Source of the DNA: Mucilaginibacter conchicola
Lineage (GTDB): Bacteria > Bacteroidota > Bacteroidia > Sphingobacteriales > Sphingobacteriaceae
Direction: 5' to 3'
NCBI RefSeq assembly: GCF_003432115.1
Contig: NZ_QWDC01000003.1
Location: 186,001 to 250,000 of the forward strand
DNA length: 64,000 nt
Shown one piece after another: positions 6,669 to 14,060 of the stretch. The position numbers and the translations under genes are program-made. The notes beneath the pieces are model-generated. The model saw only the letters and a program-made list of their open reading frames with translations, did not search any database and was not told the DNA's origin. How positions within the stretch are numbered: position 1 is the stretch's first letter; each line of letters begins with the position of its first letter.

Positions 6669-9008
6669 TCAATATTCGTCGTCTTCTGTGTCAACTTTGT
6701 TTGCGAAATCTCTGTAAAGGTTGTCAATAGCATTCTGCATGTCCATTTTTCGGTAGATTTCCTTCAAGGAGCGAAAGGCATAATTTTTATGCTTATCAAG
6801 TTGCAACGATAAAGTTAAAAGTTTAATTGCTTTGTCAAGTTTGTGATTTACATAAAACTCATATTCGCCTTGCATTGTCCTGTGAATATCTTGGGCCTTC
6901 TTGTTAAAGCTCTTTTTTACTGTCTCGAGAAGCATATCTAATTCCGCTACATCATTTGATGTAAGTTTGTATTTTTTTACTAAACAAGTGAAGTAAGCTT
7001 GAGCATGAAGAATGTTAGTTCTAAACCTATAAAAATTTTCCTCAGCAAGATTTAGAGCTTTAATGTAATCCCCTTGTTTTAAATAAACGTTTACTAACTC
7101 CCGCTTGGTTTTCGAGTGATCCTTATCAATCTCTAAGACTTTTAGATAAAAATCTTCTGCTTCATCCATTTGATTGCCATTTCGATAGTAAAAACCTAAT
7201 AAAAAATAATAGTCTTTGTTTGACCCATATTCGTTTTTAAAGTAATTGATCTCATCAAAAAACTTATCGTTTTGCAGCCGAGAACAAGCTAAACAGAACC
7301 AATACCGTGCTTCTCTAATTATTTGTTCGTCAAAATGATTGGATGTTTCAAGAAGTTGTGAAGAAAGGTTTATTGCAATGTCATATTTTCCATTCCCATA
7401 CTCTCTTACTACGGATTTGATTACGAAAGAAGGTAAAAAATATTTCGAAGGAATATTAATTCCATTATGAATCATGTTTTGTAGAGTGAAAAGAAATTCC
7501 GAATAATCAGTTTGTATTTGAGAATCGAGATCTTTAGACAAAGATTCTGTAACTAATTGCTTCAACCTGTTATTGTAGTCGCTTTTCAGAGTTAGCCTCG
7601 AGCGGCTAATATAGTCGGATATGCCCGTATTAAGCTTGATATACTCAAAACCTGAAAACATAAAATTAAATACAGATAAATCGTACAAACTCTGCACTGA
7701 ATCATTTACTGCGTTTTCATCCCCCAAAATTTTATAGATATATTCTATATTAATAATTTCAAACTTTGAAAGTATTATTAGCAACTGTTGGGCAAACTCA
7801 TCATTCTTAAAAAACTCAAATATAGACAGCGCCATTAAGTCTGAGTATTCGACAATGTCTTCTATATGCTTTTTTGCTTCCAGTAAATTTGTGTGAGCAA
7901 TAAGCTGAGCAGTGTAAATGACTTGGGCGGGCAATCCCTTTAAATGATCTAAAAAGAAGGTTTTGTCTTGAGCCGTAATTTGAATGTCTAACGTGTTTAA
8001 ATATTGCAAAAATAACGTTGTGGTATCTGTCTTTGATAATTCTGGGATTCGGAAAACTTCAATATTGCCTAATTTCAATATTTGAAAACCATCTGGTTTG
8101 AATTTGGATATTATACAGAAGCAAATCTGATTTTCAAACTCTTTAGATGCAATCAGCTTTTCAAACCAGTCGACGATTTTATTATTAGGCAAAATTAAAC
8201 TGCCTTCGTCTACTATAAAAAGAATTTCGTTATTGTCGATAAATGTCTTGACCAAATTTTTGGCAATTTCAACTTTCTCATTTACGGTCGCGATTGCTAA
8301 ATCTTTTTTATAAATGTCTTCATCAGGATTAATTAGGTTAAGCTTGTAGATAAAATCTTCAATACTCTCTTTTGAGTCGATAGGGATAATCTCAGGTTCG
8401 TAAAGCTTATTGACTATGTTGGTTTTTATTAAAGCATTTTTTAAAAATGTTCTTCGACCCATACCCTCAAAGTAATTGTACGCAACAACACAGGTTGGCT
8501 TTTTATTATCTATATTAATAATTTTTCTTTCAAATTCTGCTGATAAATCGTGTCTTCCCACGAACAAGTCATTCAACTCTCGATTTTTACTATTTCTTTT
8601 AAATTCTACTTCTCTAAGTGCTTGTTTAATCTTTCTCAAGATTAAAACTTCGTTATCAAGTTTTTGAAGATTGTAAGGACGTCTAATCCATTTTGGAATT
8701 CTTGGATCTTTATAAGTTATGTTTCCGTCGATTATTATAGGATATATTCTATCTATAATCCCTCGGTCTAAGTTCTTTTTCGCTTTTGTTATTTCTTCTT
8801 TTACCCACTTAGATTCAAGCGCGGTCTCGGAAATAAATAGCACAAATATGTCTGAATTATCAAGTGCTGTTATGATTTCTTCTAACGTCACATTTCCAAC
8901 CTCGAACGTAAAACGGTCGTAATGGCAATTATTTCTACCTAACTGAGTAGCAATTTTTTCAATTAAATTTTTGTCGGTAGAGCTATGTGATAAAAAAGCC
9001 TTAGCCAT
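6669..9008 (-). CDS. TIR-domain STAND NTPase with C-terminal TPR-like repeats (probable anti-phage defence protein)
   Basis: A 779-residue cytoplasmic protein. Residues 1-135 form a TIR domain: it opens with AFLSHSSTDK and has WVKEEI at 68-73, aligning E72 with the catalytic glutamate of NAD-cleaving TIRs such as SARM1. FVGR (149-152) marks the start of a STAND-type NTPase. The Walker A region is GMGRRT (182-187) with arginine in place of lysine, and Walker B is ILFIVDEG (262-269). About 560-760 has helical, TPR-like repeats, for example LGFYYRNGNQMDEAEDFYLK. Such proteins sense phage products through repeats and deplete NAD+. The gene is much more AT-rich than its neighbours, stands alone, and lies between inverted repeats beside tRNA genes, all pointing to horizontal gain. 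NADase activity and trigger are inference. Confidence 0.88.
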   Translation of the reverse strand: MAKAFLSHSSTDKNLIEKIATQLGRNNCHYDRFTFEVGNVTLEEIITALDNSDIFVLFISETALESKWVKEEITKAKKNLDRGIIDRIYPIIIDGNITYKDPRIPKWIRRPYNLQKLDNEVLILRKIKQALREVEFKRNSKNRELNDLFVGRHDLSAEFERKIINIDNKKPTCVVAYNYFEGMGRRTFLKNALIKTNIVNKLYEPEIIPIDSKESIEDFIYKLNLINPDEDIYKKDLAIATVNEKVEIAKNLVKTFIDNNEILFIVDEGSLILPNNKIVDWFEKLIASKEFENQICFCIISKFKPDGFQILKLGNIEVFRIPELSKTDTTTLFLQYLNTLDIQITAQDKTFFLDHLKGLPAQVIYTAQLIAHTNLLEAKKHIEDIVEYSDLMALSIFEFFKNDEFAQQLLIILSKFEIINIEYIYKILGDENAVNDSVQSLYDLSVFNFMFSGFEYIKLNTGISDYISRSRLTLKSDYNNRLKQLVTESLSKDLDSQIQTDYSEFLFTLQNMIHNGINIPSKYFLPSFVIKSVVREYGNGKYDIAINLSSQLLETSNHFDEQIIREARYWFCLACSRLQNDKFFDEINYFKNEYGSNKDYYFLLGFYYRNGNQMDEAEDFYLKVLEIDKDHSKTKRELVNVYLKQGDYIKALNLAEENFYRFRTNILHAQAYFTCLVKKYKLTSNDVAELDMLLETVKKSFNKKAQDIHRTMQGEYEFYVNHKLDKAIKLLTLSLQLDKHKNYAFRSLKEIYRKMDMQNAIDNLYRDFANKVDTEDDEY

Positions 9009-9023
9009 AATTTGTCGGTTTAT

Positions 9024-9053
9024 TAAAGATACTTATTAAAGGCAAAAACACAA
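9024..9053 (-). promoter_or_regulatory. Bacteroidota-type promoter of the TIR/STAND gene
   Basis: On the minus strand TTG (9053-9051), 19 bases, then TATCTTTA (9031-9024), one base off the TAnnTTTG -7 consensus. Transcription would start about 9 bases before the ATG at 9008. Confidence 0.55.
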
Positions 9054-9078
9054 TGCATTTTTAGAATTGACATTTGCC

Positions 9079-9106
9079 CGCACGCGTGCCGTATGTGCCC
9101 AAACAA
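9079..9106 (-). repeat. Right 28-bp inverted repeat flanking the TIR/STAND gene
   Basis: Partner of 6612-6639 (23/28 identities in inverted orientation). It contains the perfect 10-bp palindrome GCACGCGTGC. It lies 70 bases upstream of the TIR gene. I found no clear target-site duplication outside the pair. The rest of the 9009-9206 gap holds only the promoter and AT-rich sequence. Confidence 0.6.
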
Positions 9107-9206
9107 GCACTACTGATAATATCTTGTTAGTAATAAGTATTTTATTATCAAGCGTTAACGAATATTCGCGGTGTTCATGTGCGTAAACGTGAATCTTTTG
9201 CATACT

Positions 9207-9584
9207 CTAAAACACCTCTTCCGTACCTACTTCACCCATGATATGCACGCGGCTCCAGTTCGACATGAGGGCCATGACCGGCCTTAAGGTTTCGCCTTTG
9301 GGGCTTAGCGAATATTCTACCCGCGGCGGTACCTCGGGGTAGGCCTTGCGGATCACGATGCCATCTGCTTCCAATTCTTTCAACGTGCGCGACAGTACTT
9401 TGAGCGCCATGCCTGGGATAGTTTTGTGCAGTTCGCCGAAGCGCGTGGGGCTTTTCATGAGCAGCCAGATGATAGGTGCTTTCCACTTGCCGCCAATCAC
9501 ATCAATGGTTGCGGTAATGGGGCATTCGTCGGCTCCGTGATATATTTTCAAATCTTTTTCGGCCATAGTATTAATCGGGCTCAT
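9207..9584 (-). CDS. HxlR-family winged-helix transcriptional regulator
   Basis: A 125-residue HxlR/YodB-type repressor. The family signature is CPITATIDVIGGKWKAPIIWLL (about 21-42), with the cysteine often used for redox or electrophile sensing. It is followed by RFGELHKTIPGMALKVLSRTLKELEADGIVIRK and the wing PPRVEYSLSPKGETLRPVM. It diverges from a short-chain dehydrogenase-like gene across a 94-bp gap with paired TTGACAAAA sites, so it probably controls both. A second ATG at 9566 is an equally possible start. Confidence 0.92.
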   Translation of the reverse strand: MSPINTMAEKDLKIYHGADECPITATIDVIGGKWKAPIIWLLMKSPTRFGELHKTIPGMALKVLSRTLKELEADGIVIRKAYPEVPPRVEYSLSPKGETLRPVMALMSNWSRVHIMGEVGTEEVF

Positions 9585-9605
9585 TTACTACCATCTTGTC
9601 ATTAG

Positions 9606-9655
9606 TTGACAAAAAGGTAACTACTTGACAAAAGTAAAGTATTGGGATATTTTTG
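9606..9655 (+). promoter_or_regulatory. Promoter of the SDR-like gene with likely HxlR operator
   Basis: TTG (9625-9627), 20 bases, then TATTTTTG (9648-9655) fits the Bacteroidota consensus TTG-N19-21-TAnnTTTG. The direct repeat TTGACAAAA occurs at 9606-9614 and 9625-9633, 19 bases apart, the second copy over the -33 element. Paired sites suit a dimeric HxlR repressor. Confidence 0.65.
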
Positions 9656-9678
9656 CCAAATAAACAATTGAAAAGAAC

Positions 9679-10275
9679 ATGAGAATTATAATTATCGGTG
9701 CTACCGGCACCATTGGCAAACACGTGGTAAATGCACTTGCAGAGAATAATGAGATCGTAAAAGTCGGCTCAAAAAGCGGCGACTACCAGGTAAACTTAAC
9801 AGACACCGCGTCTATCAAAAACCTTTTTGAACAGGTAGGCCCGTTTGATGCCCTTGTAAGTGTAGCCGGCGACGGCCACTTTGGCCCGCTAACCTCAATG
9901 ACGGATGCTGATTTCCGCGTAGGGATAAACAGCAAACTGATGGGGCAGGTAAACCTGGTGCTCATAGGTCAGCATTACATCAACCCAAAAGGTTCGTTCA
10001 CGCTCACCTCGGGCAGTTTGGGCGAAGACCCCATTGTACTGGGCTCATCATTAAGCACCATTAACAGCGCGTTAGATGCTTTTGCAAAAGCTGCAGCTAT
10101 TGAACTGGAGAACGGTGTACGTATCAACACAGTCGGCCCCGATGTGGTTGAAGAATCGCCGGCGTATTTCCCGTTCTTCCCGGGCCATATCCCGGTAAGC
10201 ATGCACCGTGTGGCGCAGGCTTATGTTAAAAGCGTACTTGGCGCGCAGACAGGGCAAGCGTATAAAATTTTATAA
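9679..10275 (+). CDS. SDR-fold protein of the Lin1944-like group (catalytic residues absent)
   Basis: A 198-residue Rossmann-fold protein. GATGTIG (8-14) is the NAD(P)-binding glycine motif, and VSVAGDG (60-66) replaces the usual NNAG. At the catalytic YxxxK site the sequence is LSTIN (125-129), so tyrosine and lysine are both missing. This matches the Lin1944-like SDR group, described as lacking the typical active-site residues. It may still bind nucleotide; activity is unknown. It is divergently paired with the HxlR regulator, a pairing typical of quinone or electrophile stress genes. Confidence 0.85.
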   Translation: MRIIIIGATGTIGKHVVNALAENNEIVKVGSKSGDYQVNLTDTASIKNLFEQVGPFDALVSVAGDGHFGPLTSMTDADFRVGINSKLMGQVNLVLIGQHYINPKGSFTLTSGSLGEDPIVLGSSLSTINSALDAFAKAAAIELENGVRINTVGPDVVEESPAYFPFFPGHIPVSMHRVAQAYVKSVLGAQTGQAYKIL

Positions 10276-10288
10276 TTGGGCATTTTTG

Positions 10289-10325
10289 AACAAAGGCCTC
10301 TTTGCTTTGCAGAGAGGCCTTTGTT
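10289..10325. terminator. Bidirectional terminator between convergent genes
   Basis: A perfect 13-bp stem (10289-10301 with 10313-10325), 11-nt loop. It lies between the SDR-like gene and the convergent gene ending at 10339. T-tracts are short on both sides. Confidence 0.7.
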
Positions 10326-10338
10326 ATACCTATCGTAG

Positions 10339-11097
10339 TTATTCTTTCCCTGTTGATTGGCGGTAAACCGTAATGGCCATCCAGATAAGTAAAGCCCCGG
10401 GAGTATAAAGTGGAGTACCGTCACTATTTGTGAGGTTTCCTGTAAGTAACAAAACGCCAAAGGTTAATATAACAAGGCTAACAAGTATGAATACAAAGCT
10501 TATTTTTTTGATCGCAACTTTTTTGGGCGATGCCATCACCAATTTATACGGTTGATGTATACATTGTTGTGTCTCCTTGTAAGCCATCTCAGCTATCAGC
10601 TCGTTATTTATCTGTTGCCAATACTGATATTTATCAAGACTTAAACTTTGGTATGGTTCCAGGAAACGGATAATATCTAATCTTAAGTTAACCTGTTGCT
10701 CGGGGCCGTAAGTAAACTCGTGGTCTTCCAGTAAAAAAGCCTGGTATTTCTCATAGTCAGAGAGTTTATAACATGGGAGCATTTCTATACTATCGAGGAT
10801 TACACGGATATCTACTTCATCTGCTTTATAGCGTTTATATATTACACCCAACAGGGCTCTTGTAGCGATATCGTTATCCTCGTCTGCAGTTGTGTTAGTG
10901 ATTTCGTTCAGCACACTTATCAACTGGTTCTTATCTGTGCTTAATGATATTTCTATCAGCGAGTGATCCGGCTCATCGCTTTTTATGATCAGTTCATCAG
11001 CCCACGCCACAACTTCATCTTTAGAAAATAGGCCTATTGCCAGTCCATCGCGATAGGTTTGCAGCAACAAATTATATGGTGATAAGGCGGTTTGCAT
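10339..11097 (-). CDS. Membrane-anchored protein of unknown function
   Basis: A 252-residue protein I do not recognise. Residues 1-190 are a soluble, mostly helical, acidic domain. Two hydrophobic segments follow (about 199-220 and 230-247), so it is an inner-membrane protein with a large cytoplasmic N-terminus. It follows rtcB on the same strand after 49 bases and could be co-transcribed with it, but the gap is long for this genome's operons. Confidence 0.6.
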   Translation of the reverse strand: MQTALSPYNLLLQTYRDGLAIGLFSKDEVVAWADELIIKSDEPDHSLIEISLSTDKNQLISVLNEITNTTADEDNDIATRALLGVIYKRYKADEVDIRVILDSIEMLPCYKLSDYEKYQAFLLEDHEFTYGPEQQVNLRLDIIRFLEPYQSLSLDKYQYWQQINNELIAEMAYKETQQCIHQPYKLVMASPKKVAIKKISFVFILVSLVILTFGVLLLTGNLTNSDGTPLYTPGALLIWMAITVYRQSTGKE

Positions 11098-11146
11098 CTT
11101 TGTAAATTTAATAAGCAGCAGCCAAATAGCTGCTGCATAATAATAA

Positions 11147-12601
11147 CTAATCTTCCGGCTTTTCTTTAGGATCGGCCATACGCACTATCCTCGGCTGAAA
11201 TTTTGCCAGCACATCTACCAGATCATGCTGAGCGGCCATTACCGTATGGATATCTTTATAAGCCATCGGCGCTTCATCAATATCGCTACCCAATAGGGTT
11301 ACTTTTTTATTCAGCAACTCGGCGGTGATCAGCTCTTTTTTGATGGTTTTAAACGCTGCGCTACGGCTCATTAACCTGCCAGCACCATGGCTTGCCGAGT
11401 TAATAGAAGTAGCCTCGCCTTTACCGCGCACCACAAAGCCTGGTGTGCTCATGCTCCCCGGGATTATACCCAGTACGCCTTCGCCGGCAGGGGTGGCACC
11501 TTTACGGTGTACCATCACTTCGGTACCATCAGCAAGTTGCTCTTTCCAGGCAAAGTTGTGGTGGTTTTCAATACGCGCCAAAGGTTCAAGCTTCATTTCT
11601 TTAGCTATTTTGTTGTGTATCTCATGATGGTTGGCGCTGGCGTATTCTCCGGCAAGGTTCATGGCTAACCAGTACTCGTGGCCTTCCTCGGTATGCAGGT
11701 CTAACCATGCCAAATGCTTCGCCTCGTGCGGCAGTTTGGTTTTCTTCATGGCGATATCTGAGTAGTAACCCGCAATGTTACCGCCAAAACCACGCGAGCC
11801 CGAGTGCGACAGCAACGCCAGATAATTACCCGCAGGTACACCCTCTATTGCACCATCGGCAATGGCCAGCTCGCCCCACTCCACAAAGTGATTACCGGTG
11901 CCCGATGTACCTAACTGGCGGTAAGCTTTATCTTTTAACGCACGGATCTGTTTGGTGGCACCCCAGTCGGCACGGTCAAACAAAGTGGTATCGTGGTGGG
12001 CCTTGCTCTCGCTGCCCATACCAAAATGCGTGTTGTTAAGCAACAGGCTTTTCAAGTTATCCTGTTTGGTATCGATGGTTGTGGCAGGCAGCTCGAAAAT
12101 GCTTAAGCACATTCGGCAGGCAATGTCCACACCTACTGCGTAGGGGATAATGGTATTAGCTGTTGTGGCTAACACGCCACCAATGGGCAGGCCATAACCC
12201 TGGTGTGCATCGGGCATAAGGGCGCCGGCAACGGCTATTGGCAATTGTATAGCCGTCCTCATCTGCGCCAGCGCCCCGGCCTCAATATGTTCAAGCCCGA
12301 AAACCGGGAACTCCGCTATTTCTTTCTTCAGCTCGTGCACGCTACGCGCCTGTTTAATAAACTTACCCTCTTTACGCAGGTCGATGACTTTTTCGGCGAT
12401 GTTTTTGAACTTGCCGCCTTTTTTAAGGGCGTAGGGGATCGGGTCATCGATCAGCGATTCGAGGTTGGCCAGTATTTGTGCCTTATCCATTACGCTGTTT
12501 TTTAACAAACCATTTGCTACGCGACTAAAAGCAACTAACAATTCCAGGTCATTAATGCCTAAGGCACTTATTTCGCCGTTTGATATTTTTTCTTTTTCCA
12601 T
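11147..12601 (-). CDS. rtcB: RtcB-family RNA ligase
   Basis: A 484-residue RtcB, which joins 2',3'-cyclic-phosphate (or 3'-phosphate) and 5'-OH RNA ends using GTP and manganese. The metal-binding and guanylation motifs are present in order: PDAHQGYGLPIGGV, then GVDIACRM (D159, C162), GNHFVEWGE, LSHSGSRGFG, NHHNFAWK, HRKGATPAGEG, and SASHGAGRLMSR carrying the histidine that takes GMP. DIACRM replaces the common DIGCGM. It diverges from a WYL-domain regulator, a plausible stand-in for the RtcR activator known in proteobacteria. A 9-bp hairpin sits 12 bases before the ATG. The role here (repair of damaged tRNA or rRNA) is inferred. Confidence 0.95.
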   Translation of the reverse strand: MEKEKISNGEISALGINDLELLVAFSRVANGLLKNSVMDKAQILANLESLIDDPIPYALKKGGKFKNIAEKVIDLRKEGKFIKQARSVHELKKEIAEFPVFGLEHIEAGALAQMRTAIQLPIAVAGALMPDAHQGYGLPIGGVLATTANTIIPYAVGVDIACRMCLSIFELPATTIDTKQDNLKSLLLNNTHFGMGSESKAHHDTTLFDRADWGATKQIRALKDKAYRQLGTSGTGNHFVEWGELAIADGAIEGVPAGNYLALLSHSGSRGFGGNIAGYYSDIAMKKTKLPHEAKHLAWLDLHTEEGHEYWLAMNLAGEYASANHHEIHNKIAKEMKLEPLARIENHHNFAWKEQLADGTEVMVHRKGATPAGEGVLGIIPGSMSTPGFVVRGKGEATSINSASHGAGRLMSRSAAFKTIKKELITAELLNKKVTLLGSDIDEAPMAYKDIHTVMAAQHDLVDVLAKFQPRIVRMADPKEKPED

Positions 12602-12613
12602 AACCTCTTTTTT

Positions 12614-12639
12614 GTCTCCGCCCCGTGTTAGGCGGAGAC
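12614..12639 (-). promoter_or_regulatory. Hairpin in the rtcB 5' leader
   Basis: GTCTCCGCC (12614-12622) pairs perfectly with GGCGGAGAC (12631-12639) around an 8-nt loop. In the rtcB mRNA it ends 12 bases before the start codon. The T-rich sequence on its other side means it could also stop plus-strand transcription. Confidence 0.5.
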
Positions 12640-12698
12640 GTTTTTGTTTTTCTTTCCTTTATTATGATACAAAGTAAAACACCAAGTGCGCAGTGTTT

Positions 12699-12728
12699 TT
12701 GCGCAGTAGAAAATATTTTTATAATTTG
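12699..12728 (+). promoter_or_regulatory. Candidate promoter of the WYL regulator gene
   Basis: TTG (12699-12701), 18 bases, then TATAATTTG (12720-12728), close to TAnnTTTG. Two TGCGCA palindromes (near 12687 and 12700) overlap the -33 side and could be an operator. The start point would fall inside the palindromic element that follows, making it the 5' leader. Confidence 0.4.
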
Positions 12729-12836
12729 TCTGAACTTGAATAAAAAGAATTTTTGGAATTGATCGAATTATAAATGAGTGTTGTACAAATGTTAATTCTA
12801 TAAATTCATCTAATTCTTAAAATTCGAGTTCAGACA
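12727..12836. repeat. Palindrome of 9-nt GAATT units, copy 1
   Basis: A 110-bp imperfect palindrome with ends TGTCTGAAC and GTTCAGACA. Each arm holds four units spaced exactly 9 nt: GAATAAAAA, GAATTTTTG, GAATTGATC, GAATTATAA on the left, and GAATTTTAA, GAATTAGAT, GAATTTATA, GAATTAACA on the right read in reverse. It ends 10 bases before the ATG of the WYL gene. Confidence 0.8.
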
Positions 12837-12846
12837 GTTTAGAACC

Positions 12847-13899
12847 ATGCCAGTTAACCGCAACGCCCTTATCCGCTACCGCACCATTGATAACTGCCTG
12901 CGCAACCGTTTTAAGAAATGGACGCTTGAGGCTTTGATAGATGCCGTGTCTGATGCCTTGTACGAGTACCAGGGGATTGACAAAGGTGTGAGCCGCCGCA
13001 CCGTACAGGCTGATATTGAGATGATGCGCAGCAACAAGCTGGGCTACGAAGCCCCTATTATTGTGGTAGATAAGAAGTATTACACTTACAGCGATAAAGA
13101 TTACAGTATTACCAACATACCGCTTAATCACCAGGATATGCAGGTGCTTACCGAAGTATCTGACCTGCTGAAACAGTTTAAAGGTTTTAACCACTTCGCC
13201 GACCTGAACGAGATGGTGAGCAAGCTGGAAGATAAGATCTATACCCAAAAAACCAACAGCCCCGCCGTAATCGATTTTGAGAAGAACGAGAACCTGAAAG
13301 GTTTGGAGTGGATAGAGACCATCCGCAAGGCTATTGTTGCCCGCAAAACCATTTGTGTTACCTATCGCTCGTTTAAGGCAAGGCAAGCAAATAGTTTCTG
13401 TTTTAGTCCGTATTTGTTGAAAGAATACCGTAACCGTTGGTTTGCTTTAGGTGTATCGCATGCGCGGAATAAACCTTTGCTTACCCTGGCGTTGGATCGT
13501 ATCGAAACTATAGAGGAACATGCCGACGAGTACATCCCTAACACACAAATAGTCCTCAGCACTTACTACAACGATTGTTTGGGCGTAACCAAAACGCCCA
13601 ACCAGCGGGCTTGTGAGGTGATATTTTGGATAGATGAAGCCAATGCCCCATACATTATTACCAAGCCACTGCACCATACCCAAAAGTTTCTGACAGATGA
13701 AATGAACGGCAAGATCTTTAGCATATGCGTGATACCCAACTTTGAGCTGGAGCGAGAACTGTTAGGTTTTGGTGGCAAGATACGAGTGCTTGGTCCGCGC
13801 AATTTACGCAAGCGGATAAAGGAAGAGCTACAATCTGCCATTGATAAGTACGATATCGACTTACAAGCAATAATTGAAGATTCGGAAGGGACGGTCTGA
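12847..13899 (+). CDS. WYL-domain transcriptional regulator
   Basis: A 350-residue regulator. Residues about 1-75 form a winged-helix region (SRRTVQADIEMMR is the recognition helix), followed by a central helical part. The WYL domain is at about 155-230, with CVTYRSFKAR and RWFALG in place of the classic RWYLVG. A C-terminal WCX-like extension spans about 245-335 (FELERELLGFGGKIRVLGP). WYL domains bind nucleic acids or nucleotide-like ligands. The gene diverges from rtcB, so it probably regulates RNA repair. It is enclosed by two copies of a 9-nt-period palindrome, and its TGA stop lies within the GTCTGAAC end of the second copy. Confidence 0.9.
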   Translation: MPVNRNALIRYRTIDNCLRNRFKKWTLEALIDAVSDALYEYQGIDKGVSRRTVQADIEMMRSNKLGYEAPIIVVDKKYYTYSDKDYSITNIPLNHQDMQVLTEVSDLLKQFKGFNHFADLNEMVSKLEDKIYTQKTNSPAVIDFEKNENLKGLEWIETIRKAIVARKTICVTYRSFKARQANSFCFSPYLLKEYRNRWFALGVSHARNKPLLTLALDRIETIEEHADEYIPNTQIVLSTYYNDCLGVTKTPNQRACEVIFWIDEANAPYIITKPLHHTQKFLTDEMNGKIFSICVIPNFELERELLGFGGKIRVLGPRNLRKRIKEELQSAIDKYDIDLQAIIEDSEGTV

Positions 13900-13994
13900 A
13901 CCCGAATTTTAGGAATTAAAAGAATTTGCTGAATTATTAAAAAGAGTTCAGGGATTCTGTTAATTCCATAAATTCTTTCAATTCGAGTTCTGAC
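13894..13994. repeat. Palindrome of 9-nt GAATT units, copy 2
   Basis: A 101-bp imperfect palindrome ending in GTCTGAAC and GTTCTGAC. The left arm has GAATTTTAG, GAATTAAAA, GAATTTGCT, GAATTATTA; the right arm read in reverse has GAATTGAAA, GAATTTATG, GAATTAACA, GAATCCC. Its first six bases are the last two codons (GTC TGA) of the WYL gene. Confidence 0.8.
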
Positions 13995-14035
13995 AAACAA
14001 AAAAGCCGCCCCCAACCTAAGTTGGGATGCGGCTT
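13995..14035 (-). terminator. Terminator of the RND efflux operon
   Basis: A two-part stem (14003-14009 with 14029-14035, then CCCAAC with GTTGGG) around CTAA, followed on the minus strand by a T-rich tract (14002-13995). It stands 25 bases past the end of the outer-membrane factor gene. Confidence 0.8.
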
Positions 14036-14060
14036 CCTCAGATCACTCATCAACAAGAGA

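Noticed and set aside
6394..6730. Short open frames across and after the tRNA genes
   Set aside because: They overlap tRNA sequence or the inverted repeat and have no recognisable features.
6600..9120. Target-site duplication outside the 28-bp inverted repeats
   Set aside because: I compared the flanking bases by eye and found no matching direct repeat of useful length.
12727..13994. Evenly spaced GAATT units taken as a CRISPR-like array
   Set aside because: The period is only 9 nt and the units form palindromic arms; there are no spacers and no cas genes.
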